A stretch of 64,000 bases of DNA from CAWHOW01 sp963831005 (GTDB taxonomy: Bacteria; Bacteroidota; Bacteroidia; Bacteroidales; CG2-30-32-10): assembly GCA_963831005.1 (NCBI GenBank), contig CAWHOW010000019.1, positions 186,001 through 250,000 of the forward strand, given 5' to 3'. Both the position numbers and the translations under genes were made by a program. Of the stretch, positions 8,713 through 16,909 are shown piece after piece (within the stretch, counting starts at the first letter, position 1; each line of letters starts with the position of its first letter). The notes below the pieces were generated by a model. The model was not told the origin of the DNA. It searched no databases and was given only the letters and a program-made list of their open reading frames with translations.

Positions 8713-9016
8713 TTTCGGCATTTCGTTACCATACTTCGGCAGTTTGATGTATAAATCCGGCTTTTCGATGCAAAACACCTTCTTTTCGATACTGGAAATC
8801 TTTTTTCGATACCGGAAAATGACTTTTCGATACCGAAAACTTTGTTTCCAGTATCGAAACCCTGCTTTCCTGTCATGAAAACTTTCATTCCTGTACCGGA
8901 AACTTTCTTTCCAGTACTGAAAACTTTCTTTCCAGTATCGAAATCTTGTTTTCAGAAAGCGAAAACGAGTATTTCTATTATGAAATCTTGTTTTACAATA
9001 TGGGAAATGAGAAGTC
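8713..9016. repeat. 21-bp-period array A (TTTC...GAAA dyads)
   Basis: About 14 degenerate units. Successive GAAA marks in the clear part fall at 8795, 8815, 8835, 8856, 8877, 8899, 8919, 8940, 8961 and 8982, a spacing of 20-22 with a mean of 21. Each unit has a small dyad such as TTTCGATACCGAAA, TTTCCAGTACTGAAA or TTCCTGTACCGGAA. Short open frames on both strands arise because 21 is a multiple of three; none looks like a gene. It occupies the gap between the SecD-like gene and ssb. Confidence 0.8.
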
Positions 9017-9210
9017 GAGTATATCTCTCGTGAATAAAGGCATTGAATGATCTTTGAAGTATTAATTTTATCCCGTTATCCGGTAACAATCGACTACAAA
9101 CGGATATTAAACGAATCTAATCAATTAATAACCGAATTAGGTTTGTAGCTTGCTGTTACTTTGCTCCGTCAATTAAAAAATCAATATTGTTAAACAAAAA
9201 AAATTGTGTT

Positions 9211-9543
9211 ATGAAAACAACAAACAAAGTAGAACTTGACGGATTTATCGGGATGGAACCCGAAGTAAAAACTCTTACAAACGGCAGCAAGCTTGTCCGT
9301 TTTTCGCTGGCAACTAACGAAGATTATAAGAATAAAGCAGGCGAATGGGTTAAAAATACTACATGGCATAATGTGGTGATGTGGAATAAAGTAGCCGAAA
9401 AAGCAGAAGAAACACTAAAGAAAGGCACACGTGTTTCGGTAACAGGCAAATTAGTAAACCGCCAGTACACTGATAAAGAAGGAAACAAACGCAATACTTT
9501 CGAGATACAGGCTTCGACTTTCGAGCTTTCGACAGCAGCTTAA
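9211..9543 (+). CDS. ssb: Single-stranded DNA-binding protein, short form
   Basis: The 110-residue protein is one OB-fold: VELDGFIGMEPEVKTLTNGS, LVRFSLATNE, TTWHNVVMWNKVAE, KGTRVSVTGKLVNRQY and RNTFEIQAS are in the expected SSB order. SSB coats single-stranded DNA in replication, repair and recombination. It ends right after the fold; the Gly/Pro-rich linker and acidic DDDIPF-like tip that recruit partner proteins are missing, so this is a short paralogue rather than the obvious housekeeping SSB. The ATG at 9211 (MKTTNKVEL) fits better than an upstream in-frame start eight codons earlier. A very strong terminator follows. Confidence 0.9.
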   Translation: MKTTNKVELDGFIGMEPEVKTLTNGSKLVRFSLATNEDYKNKAGEWVKNTTWHNVVMWNKVAEKAEETLKKGTRVSVTGKLVNRQYTDKEGNKRNTFEIQASTFELSTAA

Positions 9544-9560
9544 ATTTCGGTAAAAAGTAA

Positions 9561-9599
9561 AAAGGGAAGGGCGGCCGTAGGCCGCCCTTCCCTTTTTTA
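9561..9599 (+). terminator. Rho-independent terminator after ssb
   Basis: A perfect 16-bp stem (AAAGGGAAGGGCGGCC and its complement) closed by a 3-nt GTA loop and followed by TTTTTT, 17 bp after the ssb stop codon. The IS3-family element begins only 9 bp beyond it. Confidence 0.92.
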
Positions 9600-9607
9600 T
9601 TACGTAT

Positions 9608-9632
9608 CTCTCGTCCTGAAATAAGTTGTCAC
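9608..9632. repeat. IS3-family left inverted repeat
   Basis: Reads CTCTC then GTCCTGAAATAAGTTGTCAC. It matches the reverse complement of 10929-10953 at about 21 of 25 positions. Confidence 0.8.
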
Positions 9633-9648
9633 ACAAACAACTTAAAAT

Positions 9649-10026
9649 ATGGAAACACAAACGATAGAAAAGAAGAAGCGTAGCCAACGAGATTACAGTT
9701 TATCCTTTAAACTACAAGTAATAGGGGAAATAGAAAGAGGGGAACTGAATTATGCACAGGCGGACCGGAAGTATGGGATCAAGGGCCATTGCACAATATC
9801 AAAATGGGTAAAAAAACATAGTACCTTTGATTGGAAAGAACTACCAACTATGATTCACAAGAAAACGCCGGAACAACGAATAAAAGAACTGGAAACACTC
9901 CTGGCAGCAGAGAAAGAAAAGGTTCATGTTTTAAATATTGCAATTGATTTAGCAGATGATCTATTAAAAACAGATATTCGAAAAAAGTATTTACCCAAAC
10001 AATCAAAAAAGCAAAAGCCCCAATAA
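9649..10026 (+). CDS. IS3-family transposase OrfA (helix-turn-helix)
   Basis: The 125-residue protein has the InsE/OrfA layout: a basic start, an HTH (SFKLQVIGEIERGELNYAQA, then KYGIKGHCTISKWVKK), and a leucine-heptad coiled coil (IKELETLLAAEKEKVHVLNI). It binds the IS ends. The 3' part holds two A_AAA_AAG heptamers in the correct phase (9981-9987 and 10005-10011), the classical -1 programmed frameshift signal of IS3 elements. The orfB frame is open across both, so an OrfAB fusion transposase can be made. Confidence 0.92.
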   Translation: METQTIEKKKRSQRDYSLSFKLQVIGEIERGELNYAQADRKYGIKGHCTISKWVKKHSTFDWKELPTMIHKKTPEQRIKELETLLAAEKEKVHVLNIAIDLADDLLKTDIRKKYLPKQSKKQKPQ

Positions 10027-10049
10027 TAGGAATTAAGGGAATAAGCAAG

Positions 10050-10925
10050 TTGTTTGGGGTTAGCAGACAATCCTATTACAAATATAAATTGAGTAGAATA
10101 AAAAGAAATGTTGACTTATTAAAGGTAAGGGATATTGTTATGCGAATACGTTGTAATATGCCCAGAATAGGAACACGCAAACTGTATTATATAATCAAAC
10201 CTGAATTGGATGATTTAAATATTAAAATGGGAAGAGACGTATTATTCAACTTTTTAAGAGCAGAACAATTACTCATAAAGCCAAAAAGAAACTATGTAAA
10301 AACAACAAATTCAAAACATTGGATGAAGAAATATCCTAATCTTATTAGAGACATAGAAGTTACAAAGCCTGAACAGCTTTGGGTTAGCGATATTACTTAC
10401 ATTAAAACTGATTATGGACATGAGTATTTAAGTTTGATCACTGATGCTTACTCAAAGAAAATCATGGGTTATGAGCTCTTAGATAATCTGAGTACAGAAG
10501 GTCCTTTGAGAGCTTTAGAATCGGCATTAAAAAACAGAAAATATACTCATGAATTAATTCATCATTCAGATAGAGGTTTGCAATATTGTTCGTCTGATTA
10601 TGTAGAAAAACTCATAGCAAATAAAATAAAAATTAGTATGACCGAAAATGGAGATCCATATGAAAATGCCATTGCTGAAAGGATAAACGGTATTTTAAAA
10701 TATGAATTCTTAATAATAGATGGCTTTAGAAATCATCTTCAAGCAATAGAAGTAATTAAAGAATCAATTAACATTTATAATGAAAGGAGGCCTCATCTAA
10801 GTTGTCATATGTTAACACCTAACAAGGCACATTTGCAACAAATAATAAAATTGAAAAAATGGAAGAAAAAAACCTCAAAAGATTTTTCTTCTGAGGTTAA
10901 TTATTTATCTAATTTTATAATCTAA
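10050..10925 (+). CDS. IS3-family transposase OrfB (DDE integrase core)
   Basis: The 291-residue protein starts with an HTH_21-like region (MRIRCNMPRIGTRKLYYII), then the rve/DDE core: first Asp in WVSDITYIKT, second in HHSDRGLQYCS, and Glu in NAIAERINGILKYEF, with normal spacing. It catalyses strand transfer of the IS. The listed start is a TTG, but the frame is open upstream to the orfA frameshift heptamers, so the working product is more likely the OrfAB fusion. The core shows no disruption. Confidence 0.92.
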   Translation: MFGVSRQSYYKYKLSRIKRNVDLLKVRDIVMRIRCNMPRIGTRKLYYIIKPELDDLNIKMGRDVLFNFLRAEQLLIKPKRNYVKTTNSKHWMKKYPNLIRDIEVTKPEQLWVSDITYIKTDYGHEYLSLITDAYSKKIMGYELLDNLSTEGPLRALESALKNRKYTHELIHHSDRGLQYCSSDYVEKLIANKIKISMTENGDPYENAIAERINGILKYEFLIIDGFRNHLQAIEVIKESINIYNERRPHLSCHMLTPNKAHLQQIIKLKKWKKKTSKDFSSEVNYLSNFII

Positions 10926-10928
10926 TCC

Positions 10929-10953
10929 GTGTCAACTTTTTTCAGGACTAGAC
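10929..10953. repeat. IS3-family right inverted repeat
   Basis: Reads GTGTCAACTTTTTTCAGGAC then TAGAC, complementary to the left end with four mismatches; ACGTAT follows directly. Confidence 0.8.
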
Positions 10954-10968
10954 ACGTATAAGAAATAT

Positions 10969-11337
10969 TTATTCTTCCCCTTTTAGCCTCTTGTTTATCA
11001 CCAGGAAATAAAATCCGTCATCCAGTGGCAGATATCCATATTCATAACAGAAATAATAAGTGGTTTTCTTCTGAGTAGTGTAAATACTTGTAAAATGATT
11101 AAAATTAAACCCTTTCTCAAGCATCTTATCCTTATGAACGCGGGCTTTATCAGTGGGGTTAAGTTCCTGCAATATTCTCCTGTTTTTGCGAAGCGTATTA
11201 TTGATATTACGCACCAGGTTGGTCGAATCGCTGTTGTGCCTGTTGTTGAATAAGTTTCGACATTGGTCGGAGCAAAACTTTTTATCTACCCTGCCCACAA
11301 TTGGTTCTTTGCATTCAAGACATTTCCGCTTTTCCAT
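10969..11337 (-). CDS. Zn-ribbon protein of unknown function
   Basis: The 122-residue protein begins with a four-cysteine zinc site, CLEC then CSDQC (C-x2-C-x11-C-x3-C), of the kind seen in small DUF2116-like Bacteroidota proteins. The rest is a basic helix (NINNTLRKNRRILQEL) and a beta-rich aromatic end (TTYYFCYEYGYLPLDDGFYFLV). No catalytic motif is visible. The IS3-family element lies beside its 3' end, 15 bp away, so it is intact. Possibly nucleic-acid binding because of the ribbon, but this is only inference. Confidence 0.65.
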   Translation of the reverse strand: MEKRKCLECKEPIVGRVDKKFCSDQCRNLFNNRHNSDSTNLVRNINNTLRKNRRILQELNPTDKARVHKDKMLEKGFNFNHFTSIYTTQKKTTYYFCYEYGYLPLDDGFYFLVINKRLKGEE

Positions 11338-11416
11338 ATTGCATTGATTATTTTTCCAGACTCTTTTCTCTTACAAAATTAAAATATTTTGAAAAGGAAA
11401 TGTAGAGATCATATGT

Positions 11417-11848
11417 TTATATAGTTAATTTCAATATCAGGTTTTTATAATCAATTACCGCTTTATGCTTCATCAGAAGGTCGCTTCCAAGTACCCCGTC
11501 AATTGGTTTAAGCTTCATCAGTTTGTATGATTTGTTTACATGGGCCATGTCAAGAAGAATAGCGCTGTAATTCTTAAGTTTCAGTTCAGCTATAGAAAAT
11601 TCTCCTATTATAACTGTATGACTTTGCATAGTGTTAGTACCCAAACCAGTTGAAAGCTTATTAATTTCTCCCATTGTTAACTCTCTTTTCTTTATAATCT
11701 TTTTGATGCGGGTCAGGTCGAATATAGTTTTTGATGCGCCTGTATCAATAAGAATGTTAACGGGAATAGAATTCAGCATAGCATCAATAAACAAATGATA
11801 GCCTTCTTCATCGAGCAATATTTTTCTGATAGGAATCTTTATGATCAT
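11417..11848 (-). CDS. Retropepsin-like aspartyl protease
   Basis: The 143-residue protein has the single-lobe aspartyl protease signature NILIDTGASKTIFD at about residues 31-44 (catalytic Asp in DTGA) and a second conserved stretch GVLGSDLLMKHKAVIDY that matches the flap-like ILGxDLL motif of clan AA proteases. These work as dimers. There is no signal peptide, so it is probably cytoplasmic. No substrate can be named, and the gene stands apart from its neighbours, between the Zn-ribbon gene and the outer-membrane protein gene on the same strand. Confidence 0.8.
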   Translation of the reverse strand: MIIKIPIRKILLDEEGYHLFIDAMLNSIPVNILIDTGASKTIFDLTRIKKIIKKRELTMGEINKLSTGLGTNTMQSHTVIIGEFSIAELKLKNYSAILLDMAHVNKSYKLMKLKPIDGVLGSDLLMKHKAVIDYKNLILKLTI

Positions 11849-11879
11849 AGTTATTAAGTCTTTGGCAAAGATACAAAAA

Positions 11880-11913
11880 TAAAAAAGAGCCCCTGAAAGG
11901 AGCTCTTTTCTGT
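11880..11913 (-). terminator. Terminator after the TSP3/SPOR outer-membrane protein
   Basis: On the minus strand AAAAGAGCTCC and AGGGGCTCTTTT form a stem around TTTC, followed by T residues, directly after the stop codon at 11931. Confidence 0.8.
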
Positions 11914-11930
11914 TTATTCAATAATGGTTA

Positions 11931-13481
11931 TTATTCTCCAGTAAATGTCTTAGCATCTGATACCGGTATTCTTGTGGTTCCCTTGTATGCAATTACGAAA
12001 GCATTGATACCCGTTTTTGCTTTTATGCTGTTTGCATAGGCTCTTGCAGCTTTATAAGTATAGAAAGTACCGATGGAATATTTATATGTTCCCTGGTAAA
12101 TGTCAACAAATATTTCTTCGTTGATATGATATAAACGCTGGAAGTACTGTTTTGAATTTCCATCAGCAGTTGCACCTATCTGTGTCCTGTAAACAATAGC
12201 GCCTTCAGGAGTTACAACTTCATTGGTCTTATCCTTAATGTGACGATGTCTTGAACCGTGTTGCATATAAGCATTCATGGAATTAACATCAAGATCGGAT
12301 TTTCCAACAGAAGTGTCTTTATTGAGCACTATTTCACCTGACATAATCAATGAATCTCGTATAAATTGTGCTTCTATCATTTCAGGAGTTAAGGTTACTC
12401 CATTGGTGTCAACAATAGCACCTTGTGCTGAGTTAGGTTCTTTATCCTTATAATCGGGAACGCCATCATTATCCTTATCAACAGGACATCCATCAGCATC
12501 AACAGCTATACCCTTAGGCGTATCAGGGCATTTGTCCCAGAAATCAGGAACGCCATCACCGTCACTATCAACCTCGCTGAACTTTTTAAAGTCAACGTTC
12601 TTATAATATTTATTACCGTCATGCAAGCGGGTTCTACCTCCTAAATTATACTGCAGCGTAACACAAGTATACATATAATTGTCGGTATACTTGGAAAAGA
12701 AAGGAAATTTATTAAGGTTATGATAGCTTACATTATCAATAGCATCTGTTTGAGTAAAATAATAAGTAGATGAAATATTTGCTTCAAGCCTGTCGGAAAA
12801 TTTAAAATTGAGTCCGAGACTAATTGGAATAATTAATGAATTATGAGTGTACCTGTTAAGGCTGTCTAGTTTAGTATTGAATTTATAATTGAACTGAAGA
12901 ATGTTACCGTTCTGTGGATTTTCATAGTCAAATGCCTGATCGCGGATCGTGCCATCGGGCCAGTAATTATATTTGGCTCCATTATCAGCTTTCAAACACC
13001 CATAAGTAGTAAATGACATATAACCCAAACCAACAGAGATGTAAGGAGCAAATCTCGATTTCCTGTTGATAATAAAATCATTATCGAAATGAAAATTTAC
13101 ATTAAGGTTTCCCTGAGCAACATCAGCCATGAAATTTAAATGGCGGGTTGGGCTGTTGTCAACAGCTTCAAGATTGCCTTTTAACCCTTCTAATGAAACT
13201 CCCAGTGCGCTTCCGATACGTTGTTCAACTGCAAATGAAAATGCAGTATTGAATGTACCTACCTGAGTAATTTTATTGCCATAATCGCCCACATCGCAGA
13301 AAGGAGTCATTATCCCGACTCCTCCCCTTATGGTAGGGATCTTATATTTATTGTATAATCCTGTATCGGGAGTTTGGACGGGGGTAGGTAATTGTCCTCC
13401 TCCGATTAAAGGTTGCTGTCCGAATGATACAGCTATTGCTGCTAAAGCGATAACTGTCAGGATTATGGTTTTTCTACTCAT
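11931..13481 (-). CDS. Outer-membrane beta-barrel protein with TSP3 repeats and SPOR-like end
   Basis: The 516-residue protein has a signal peptide (MSRKTIILTVIALAAIAVSFG, cleavage near GQQ), an N-terminal barrel of about 280 residues, then calcium-binding thrombospondin type-3 repeats (DSDGDGVPDFWDKCPDTPKG and DKDNDGVPDYKDKEPN). OmpA relatives would continue into an OmpA peptidoglycan-binding domain; here the last ~80 residues (YRTQIGATADG..., FYTYKAARAYANSIKAKTG) look like a SPOR-type domain, which binds denuded glycan. It should link the outer membrane to the wall. It is preceded on the same strand by a LOG-family gene 78 bp away. Confidence 0.75.
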   Translation of the reverse strand: MSRKTIILTVIALAAIAVSFGQQPLIGGGQLPTPVQTPDTGLYNKYKIPTIRGGVGIMTPFCDVGDYGNKITQVGTFNTAFSFAVEQRIGSALGVSLEGLKGNLEAVDNSPTRHLNFMADVAQGNLNVNFHFDNDFIINRKSRFAPYISVGLGYMSFTTYGCLKADNGAKYNYWPDGTIRDQAFDYENPQNGNILQFNYKFNTKLDSLNRYTHNSLIIPISLGLNFKFSDRLEANISSTYYFTQTDAIDNVSYHNLNKFPFFSKYTDNYMYTCVTLQYNLGGRTRLHDGNKYYKNVDFKKFSEVDSDGDGVPDFWDKCPDTPKGIAVDADGCPVDKDNDGVPDYKDKEPNSAQGAIVDTNGVTLTPEMIEAQFIRDSLIMSGEIVLNKDTSVGKSDLDVNSMNAYMQHGSRHRHIKDKTNEVVTPEGAIVYRTQIGATADGNSKQYFQRLYHINEEIFVDIYQGTYKYSIGTFYTYKAARAYANSIKAKTGINAFVIAYKGTTRIPVSDAKTFTGE

Positions 13482-13558
13482 AGAATGTTTATATGATAAA
13501 CACTATATTCGATTAAACGGGTAAAATTACAAATAATATATTAATACGCAAATTTTTT

Positions 13559-14275
13559 TTAAAAATTAGGCGTTAACGAATATTTTTTATAGAAATCTTC
13601 AATGTGTTTAACTGCTTCCTCAGGAGTATCAACAAGAGTAAAAAGATCCAAATCTTCTGCACCAATATTCTTTTCAGCAACCATTTTGTTTCTTATAAAA
13701 TCCAGCATCCCATTCCAATATTCACTTCCCATCAGCACTATCGGGAAGCGTGCAATCTTCCTTGTTTGAATAAGTGTGATAGCTTCGAACAACTCATCCA
13801 TTGTTCCGAATCCGCCGGGAAGTGCAATAAATCCCTGCGAATATTTCATGAACATTACTTTACGTATAAAGAAATAATAGAACGATAACGATTTATCAGC
13901 ATCAATATAAGGATTTGGTGATTGTTCAAAAGGCAACTGAATGTTCAAACCAACAGATTTACCTCCTGCCATTTTAGCTCCTTTGTTAGCGGCTTCCATA
14001 ATCCCCGGACCGCCGCCGGTAATGATACCAAACCCCGCTTTTGCCATTTTATAAGCCGTATCTTGTGCCAGCTTATAATATGGGTGCTTCGGATTTGTAC
14101 GTGCCGAGCCGAATATGGTTACGCATGGACCGATAATAGCCAGTTTCTCATAACCTTCAACAAATTCGGCCATTATTTTGAATATCTGCCACGAATCGGA
14201 TGATTTTATCTCTGTCCAATCTTTCTGATGCAATGCTTCCCTTATCTTTTCTTCTTCGTTTAAATTCTGTTTCAT
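13559..14275 (-). CDS. LOG-family nucleotide phosphoribohydrolase-like protein (TIGR00730)
   Basis: The 238-residue Rossmann-fold protein contains both family signatures: GSARTNPKHPYY with GFGIITGGGPGIMEAANKGA, and FIALPGGFGTMDELFEAIT (the PGGxGTxxE motif). LOG proteins cleave the N-glycosidic bond of nucleoside 5'-monophosphates, and in plants activate cytokinins; older databases mislabel them as lysine decarboxylases. The motifs needed for catalysis (R and E of PGGxGTxxE) are present. Biological substrate in this organism unknown. It is monocistronic as far as can be seen. Confidence 0.88.
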   Translation of the reverse strand: MKQNLNEEEKIREALHQKDWTEIKSSDSWQIFKIMAEFVEGYEKLAIIGPCVTIFGSARTNPKHPYYKLAQDTAYKMAKAGFGIITGGGPGIMEAANKGAKMAGGKSVGLNIQLPFEQSPNPYIDADKSLSFYYFFIRKVMFMKYSQGFIALPGGFGTMDELFEAITLIQTRKIARFPIVLMGSEYWNGMLDFIRNKMVAEKNIGAEDLDLFTLVDTPEEAVKHIEDFYKKYSLTPNF

Positions 14276-14368
14276 AATAAAATATTAAATTATAATGGTT
14301 AAATTGCTTATTATTGGCTGAATGAAATTCAAATTGAAAGCAAACAAATATTTACAAACTATCTTTTT

Positions 14369-16396
14369 TTAGTATATGTTAAATGTGAAGTCATCAACAT
14401 ATAGATTATTTTTTCCAGTATTCCAGATAAATATCCCAAATTCGTAATCATCACAATCTATACGGGGTATTTGAAATAAAAAATCTGCTTTTTCCCAGAT
14501 ATTTCTTTCTTTTAATATTTCTTTTAAATTAAATGACTTGTAAAATAAATTTTGTTCTTTTGAATTTATAGAAACAACAATTTCACAGTCATTCAAAGTG
14601 TCTTTTTGAAAATATGCCGAACAAAATAAAATTCTGTTTTTTTCGGTAATTGCCTTTAAATCCTTAGTTTTATATGCCAACCCGTAAGTCATATCATTGG
14701 ATAAATAGCCAGATTTATTTCCGGAATGATGAAATTTTGAGGTTGATTGTGTATTTTGCCAGTGGTCATCTGCAATAGTGTCAAATGTCATTGTTCTTTG
14801 GAAAACCGGAATTTTATTTTCTAATTCAAGAAATCCGAGAAGACTTTGTTTGGTCTTATCAGGCGATAAAGTGCAAACAGATATTTTCCCATTATCAGCT
14901 ATTTTTTTAATTTTTGAAATAATTTCAGGGTAATTTGTATAAATATCTGACAGAAAAAATTCATTTTGAACTATTATATAATCATAATTCCATTTCAAAG
15001 CATTCTGAATATTTTCTTTGGAAGTATTCAGAATTGCATATCCTTTTCTGTTCATTAAAATAAAAGGAATGTTTGGAGCATAGGCATCTATTACAAGTAT
15101 TCTGGCATTTGGTTTAATCTTCAAAGAATCTAAAAAAGTATCTGAATTCTTAAAATTGTTTATTGTAGCAAAAGTCCTGTCCCAATAACCTGTATTTCTT
15201 CTTTGTTTTTGCGAATAAACGGCATTCACGATTAAGGGAATGCACAATAATATCACAGTGACAGAACAAAACAGGTTCGAGTATTTAATATTCAATTCGG
15301 GGATATAGGAAATTACAGCTATTAGAAATAAAATTATCGGAAAGAAAAAAGTATCTAGAAAATAATAATCATGAGCGGGAAATTGTTTAAGCATTAAAAC
15401 TGCAAATGCAAAACAACCAATAAACATTGCAAAAATCAACAACCAAAACTGACTGGTTTCACGAGTTAGTTTGATTTTTTTTCTGATTATAAAAAATAAA
15501 GCAATTATAATTAAAGAAATAATTACCAAGTAATGAATGACTGAAAAGTATTGAGTTGCCCAATTTTTATAAACCTCTTTAATAATTTCTTTAGCTTCTT
15601 TGAAATTGGCGGCCGGTAAAAAATGATTCAGGAAAATTGAACCATATATTTCCCTCAAATAATTATTATAAAACTGATATGATACAATTAACAAAACAGA
15701 CAATGCAAAAGGAAAAATTTTATGTTTCAATTTATCTTCTCTTTTTATTGACCTTAGAAGTTCGATTCCGAAAAATGCTAACAGGGGAATGGCAAATGTA
15801 GTCCTGCTAAGAGTTGCAAGTGTCAGGAAAAAGAGAGCCAGTCTGAAATCAATTTTATTGTTTTGTTTCAGGTATTTTAAGTAAAAGTATATGCCTATTA
15901 TAGCATTGGATAAAGAAGGTATGGTTGGTAAAAATCCATCCTGATAAAAAATAAATACCGGTGATGTTGCTGCAAATATTAATATAAAAATAGATTTTAT
16001 AGTGTCGTTTGTTTGTAGATAGGACAATTTAAATAGGTAGAACAGCCCGACAAAACTGTACAATAGGATATAAAGCCTGAAAATCCATATAGAATTGATT
16101 CCTGAAATTTTCATAAAAACAGCAGGAATATAATCATGAATCGGAAAATCAACTGCTGTAATACCGTTTTCTTTGGGAACTAGCCAATCACCAGGGAATT
16201 GATGATTCATTACGAATGTCTGTGGCTTAAAGAAATTGAGATTGTTTTCAACAAATCCAAGTGATAAGGCATATCTGTCTGATTGCGCCCAGGCATGTGT
16301 ATACGATGGAAATTCGTTAATGTGTTTTAAATGAAATAGTACGCCTAAAAAAATGATTATCAAAATCACTAAATACTTATTTATAGTGTATTTCAT
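14369..16396 (-). CDS. GT-C-type multi-pass membrane glycosyltransferase-like protein
   Basis: The 675-residue protein has about 11-12 hydrophobic helices in the first ~410 residues and a soluble C-terminal domain of about 260 residues. The first loop carries acidic residues after helix 1 (AWAQSDRYALSLGF) in the position where GT-C/ArnT/PMT enzymes hold the catalytic Asp, and a second loop has an acidic FPIHDY. I infer a lipid-linked-sugar-dependent glycosyltransferase that acts on the periplasmic side. The C-terminal part has a nucleotide-like beta-alpha region (NARILVIDAYAPN) and a beta-sandwich-like end. Unusually AT-rich. It could feed the polysaccharide locus at 20-30 kb, but it is not linked to it. 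Confidence 0.55.
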   Translation of the reverse strand: MKYTINKYLVILIIIFLGVLFHLKHINEFPSYTHAWAQSDRYALSLGFVENNLNFFKPQTFVMNHQFPGDWLVPKENGITAVDFPIHDYIPAVFMKISGINSIWIFRLYILLYSFVGLFYLFKLSYLQTNDTIKSIFILIFAATSPVFIFYQDGFLPTIPSLSNAIIGIYFYLKYLKQNNKIDFRLALFFLTLATLSRTTFAIPLLAFFGIELLRSIKREDKLKHKIFPFALSVLLIVSYQFYNNYLREIYGSIFLNHFLPAANFKEAKEIIKEVYKNWATQYFSVIHYLVIISLIIIALFFIIRKKIKLTRETSQFWLLIFAMFIGCFAFAVLMLKQFPAHDYYFLDTFFFPIILFLIAVISYIPELNIKYSNLFCSVTVILLCIPLIVNAVYSQKQRRNTGYWDRTFATINNFKNSDTFLDSLKIKPNARILVIDAYAPNIPFILMNRKGYAILNTSKENIQNALKWNYDYIIVQNEFFLSDIYTNYPEIISKIKKIADNGKISVCTLSPDKTKQSLLGFLELENKIPVFQRTMTFDTIADDHWQNTQSTSKFHHSGNKSGYLSNDMTYGLAYKTKDLKAITEKNRILFCSAYFQKDTLNDCEIVVSINSKEQNLFYKSFNLKEILKERNIWEKADFLFQIPRIDCDDYEFGIFIWNTGKNNLYVDDFTFNIY

Positions 16397-16540
16397 AATC
16401 TCTTTTAGGAATGGTTAACTGTTTAATTGTACTTTTTAAATTTCTTTCTCCTTTTCCTCTTACAAAATTACCATTTTTCCCCAAACAATAAAAACCCCTT
16501 CCATTTTCTCCAATTTGGGCAAAACAATGGTCTTTCGACT

Positions 16541-16870
16541 TTGTTTACTATAACAAAGCGTTTACTTAATATAGCAAGGCGTTTGTTCAATATTGTAAAG
16601 CGTTTGCTTAACATTGCTAAGCGTTTCTTCAATATTGTAAAGCGTTTACTTAACATTGCTAAGCGTTTGTTCAATATTGTAAAGCGTTTACTTAATATTG
16701 TAAAGCGTTTGTTCAATATTGTAAAGCGTTTACTTAATATTGTAAAGCGTTTGTTCAATATTGTAAAGCGTTTACTTAACATTGCTAAGCGTTTGTTCAA
16801 TATAACAAAGCGTTTACTTAATATTGTAAAGCGTTTGTTTAATATAACAAAGCGTTTGTTACATTGTGCA
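16541..16870. repeat. 21-bp-period array B (AAAGCGTTTrCTTAAyATTGy)
   Basis: Nearly 16 units of a 21-mer such as AAAGCGTTTACTTAATATTGT, alternating between TTTACTTAATATTGTAAA and TTTGTTCAATATTGTAAA variants. The first contains the dyad TTTAC-TTAATATT-GTAAA. Period is exactly 21 almost throughout. It lies in the gap between divergent-looking ends of the GT-C gene and uvrA. Both strands are open and would encode a monotonous 7-residue repeat (RLLNIVK or KRFTILN), which I take as a by-product. Confidence 0.85.
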
Positions 16871-16909
16871 TCACTTTAGAACAATATCCTTGTAACAAAG
16901 AACTGTTAT

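Larger units (their letters stand above)
9608..10953 (+). mobile_element. IS3-family insertion sequence, complete
   Basis: About 1,346 bp. Inverted ends share GTCCTGAAAxAAGTTGxCAC (18 of 20 identical; left 9613-9632, right 10929-10948), and weaker matching extends to 9608 and 10953. The 6-bp direct repeat ACGTAT lies immediately outside both ends (9602-9607 and 10954-10959) and is probably the target duplication, although IS3 elements usually duplicate 3-5 bp. Two overlapping-frame genes encode OrfA and OrfB. The element lies between the ssb terminator and a convergent gene. Both frames are intact, so it may be active. Confidence 0.9.

Noticed and set aside
8682..9033. Two short frames across array A
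   Set aside because: Repeat-derived, overlapping on opposite strands, no start context.
16427..16879. Open frames on both strands across array B (heptapeptide repeats)
   Set aside because: A 21-bp repeat without stops keeps frames open on both strands; starts lie in AT-rich flank and there is no signal or domain.
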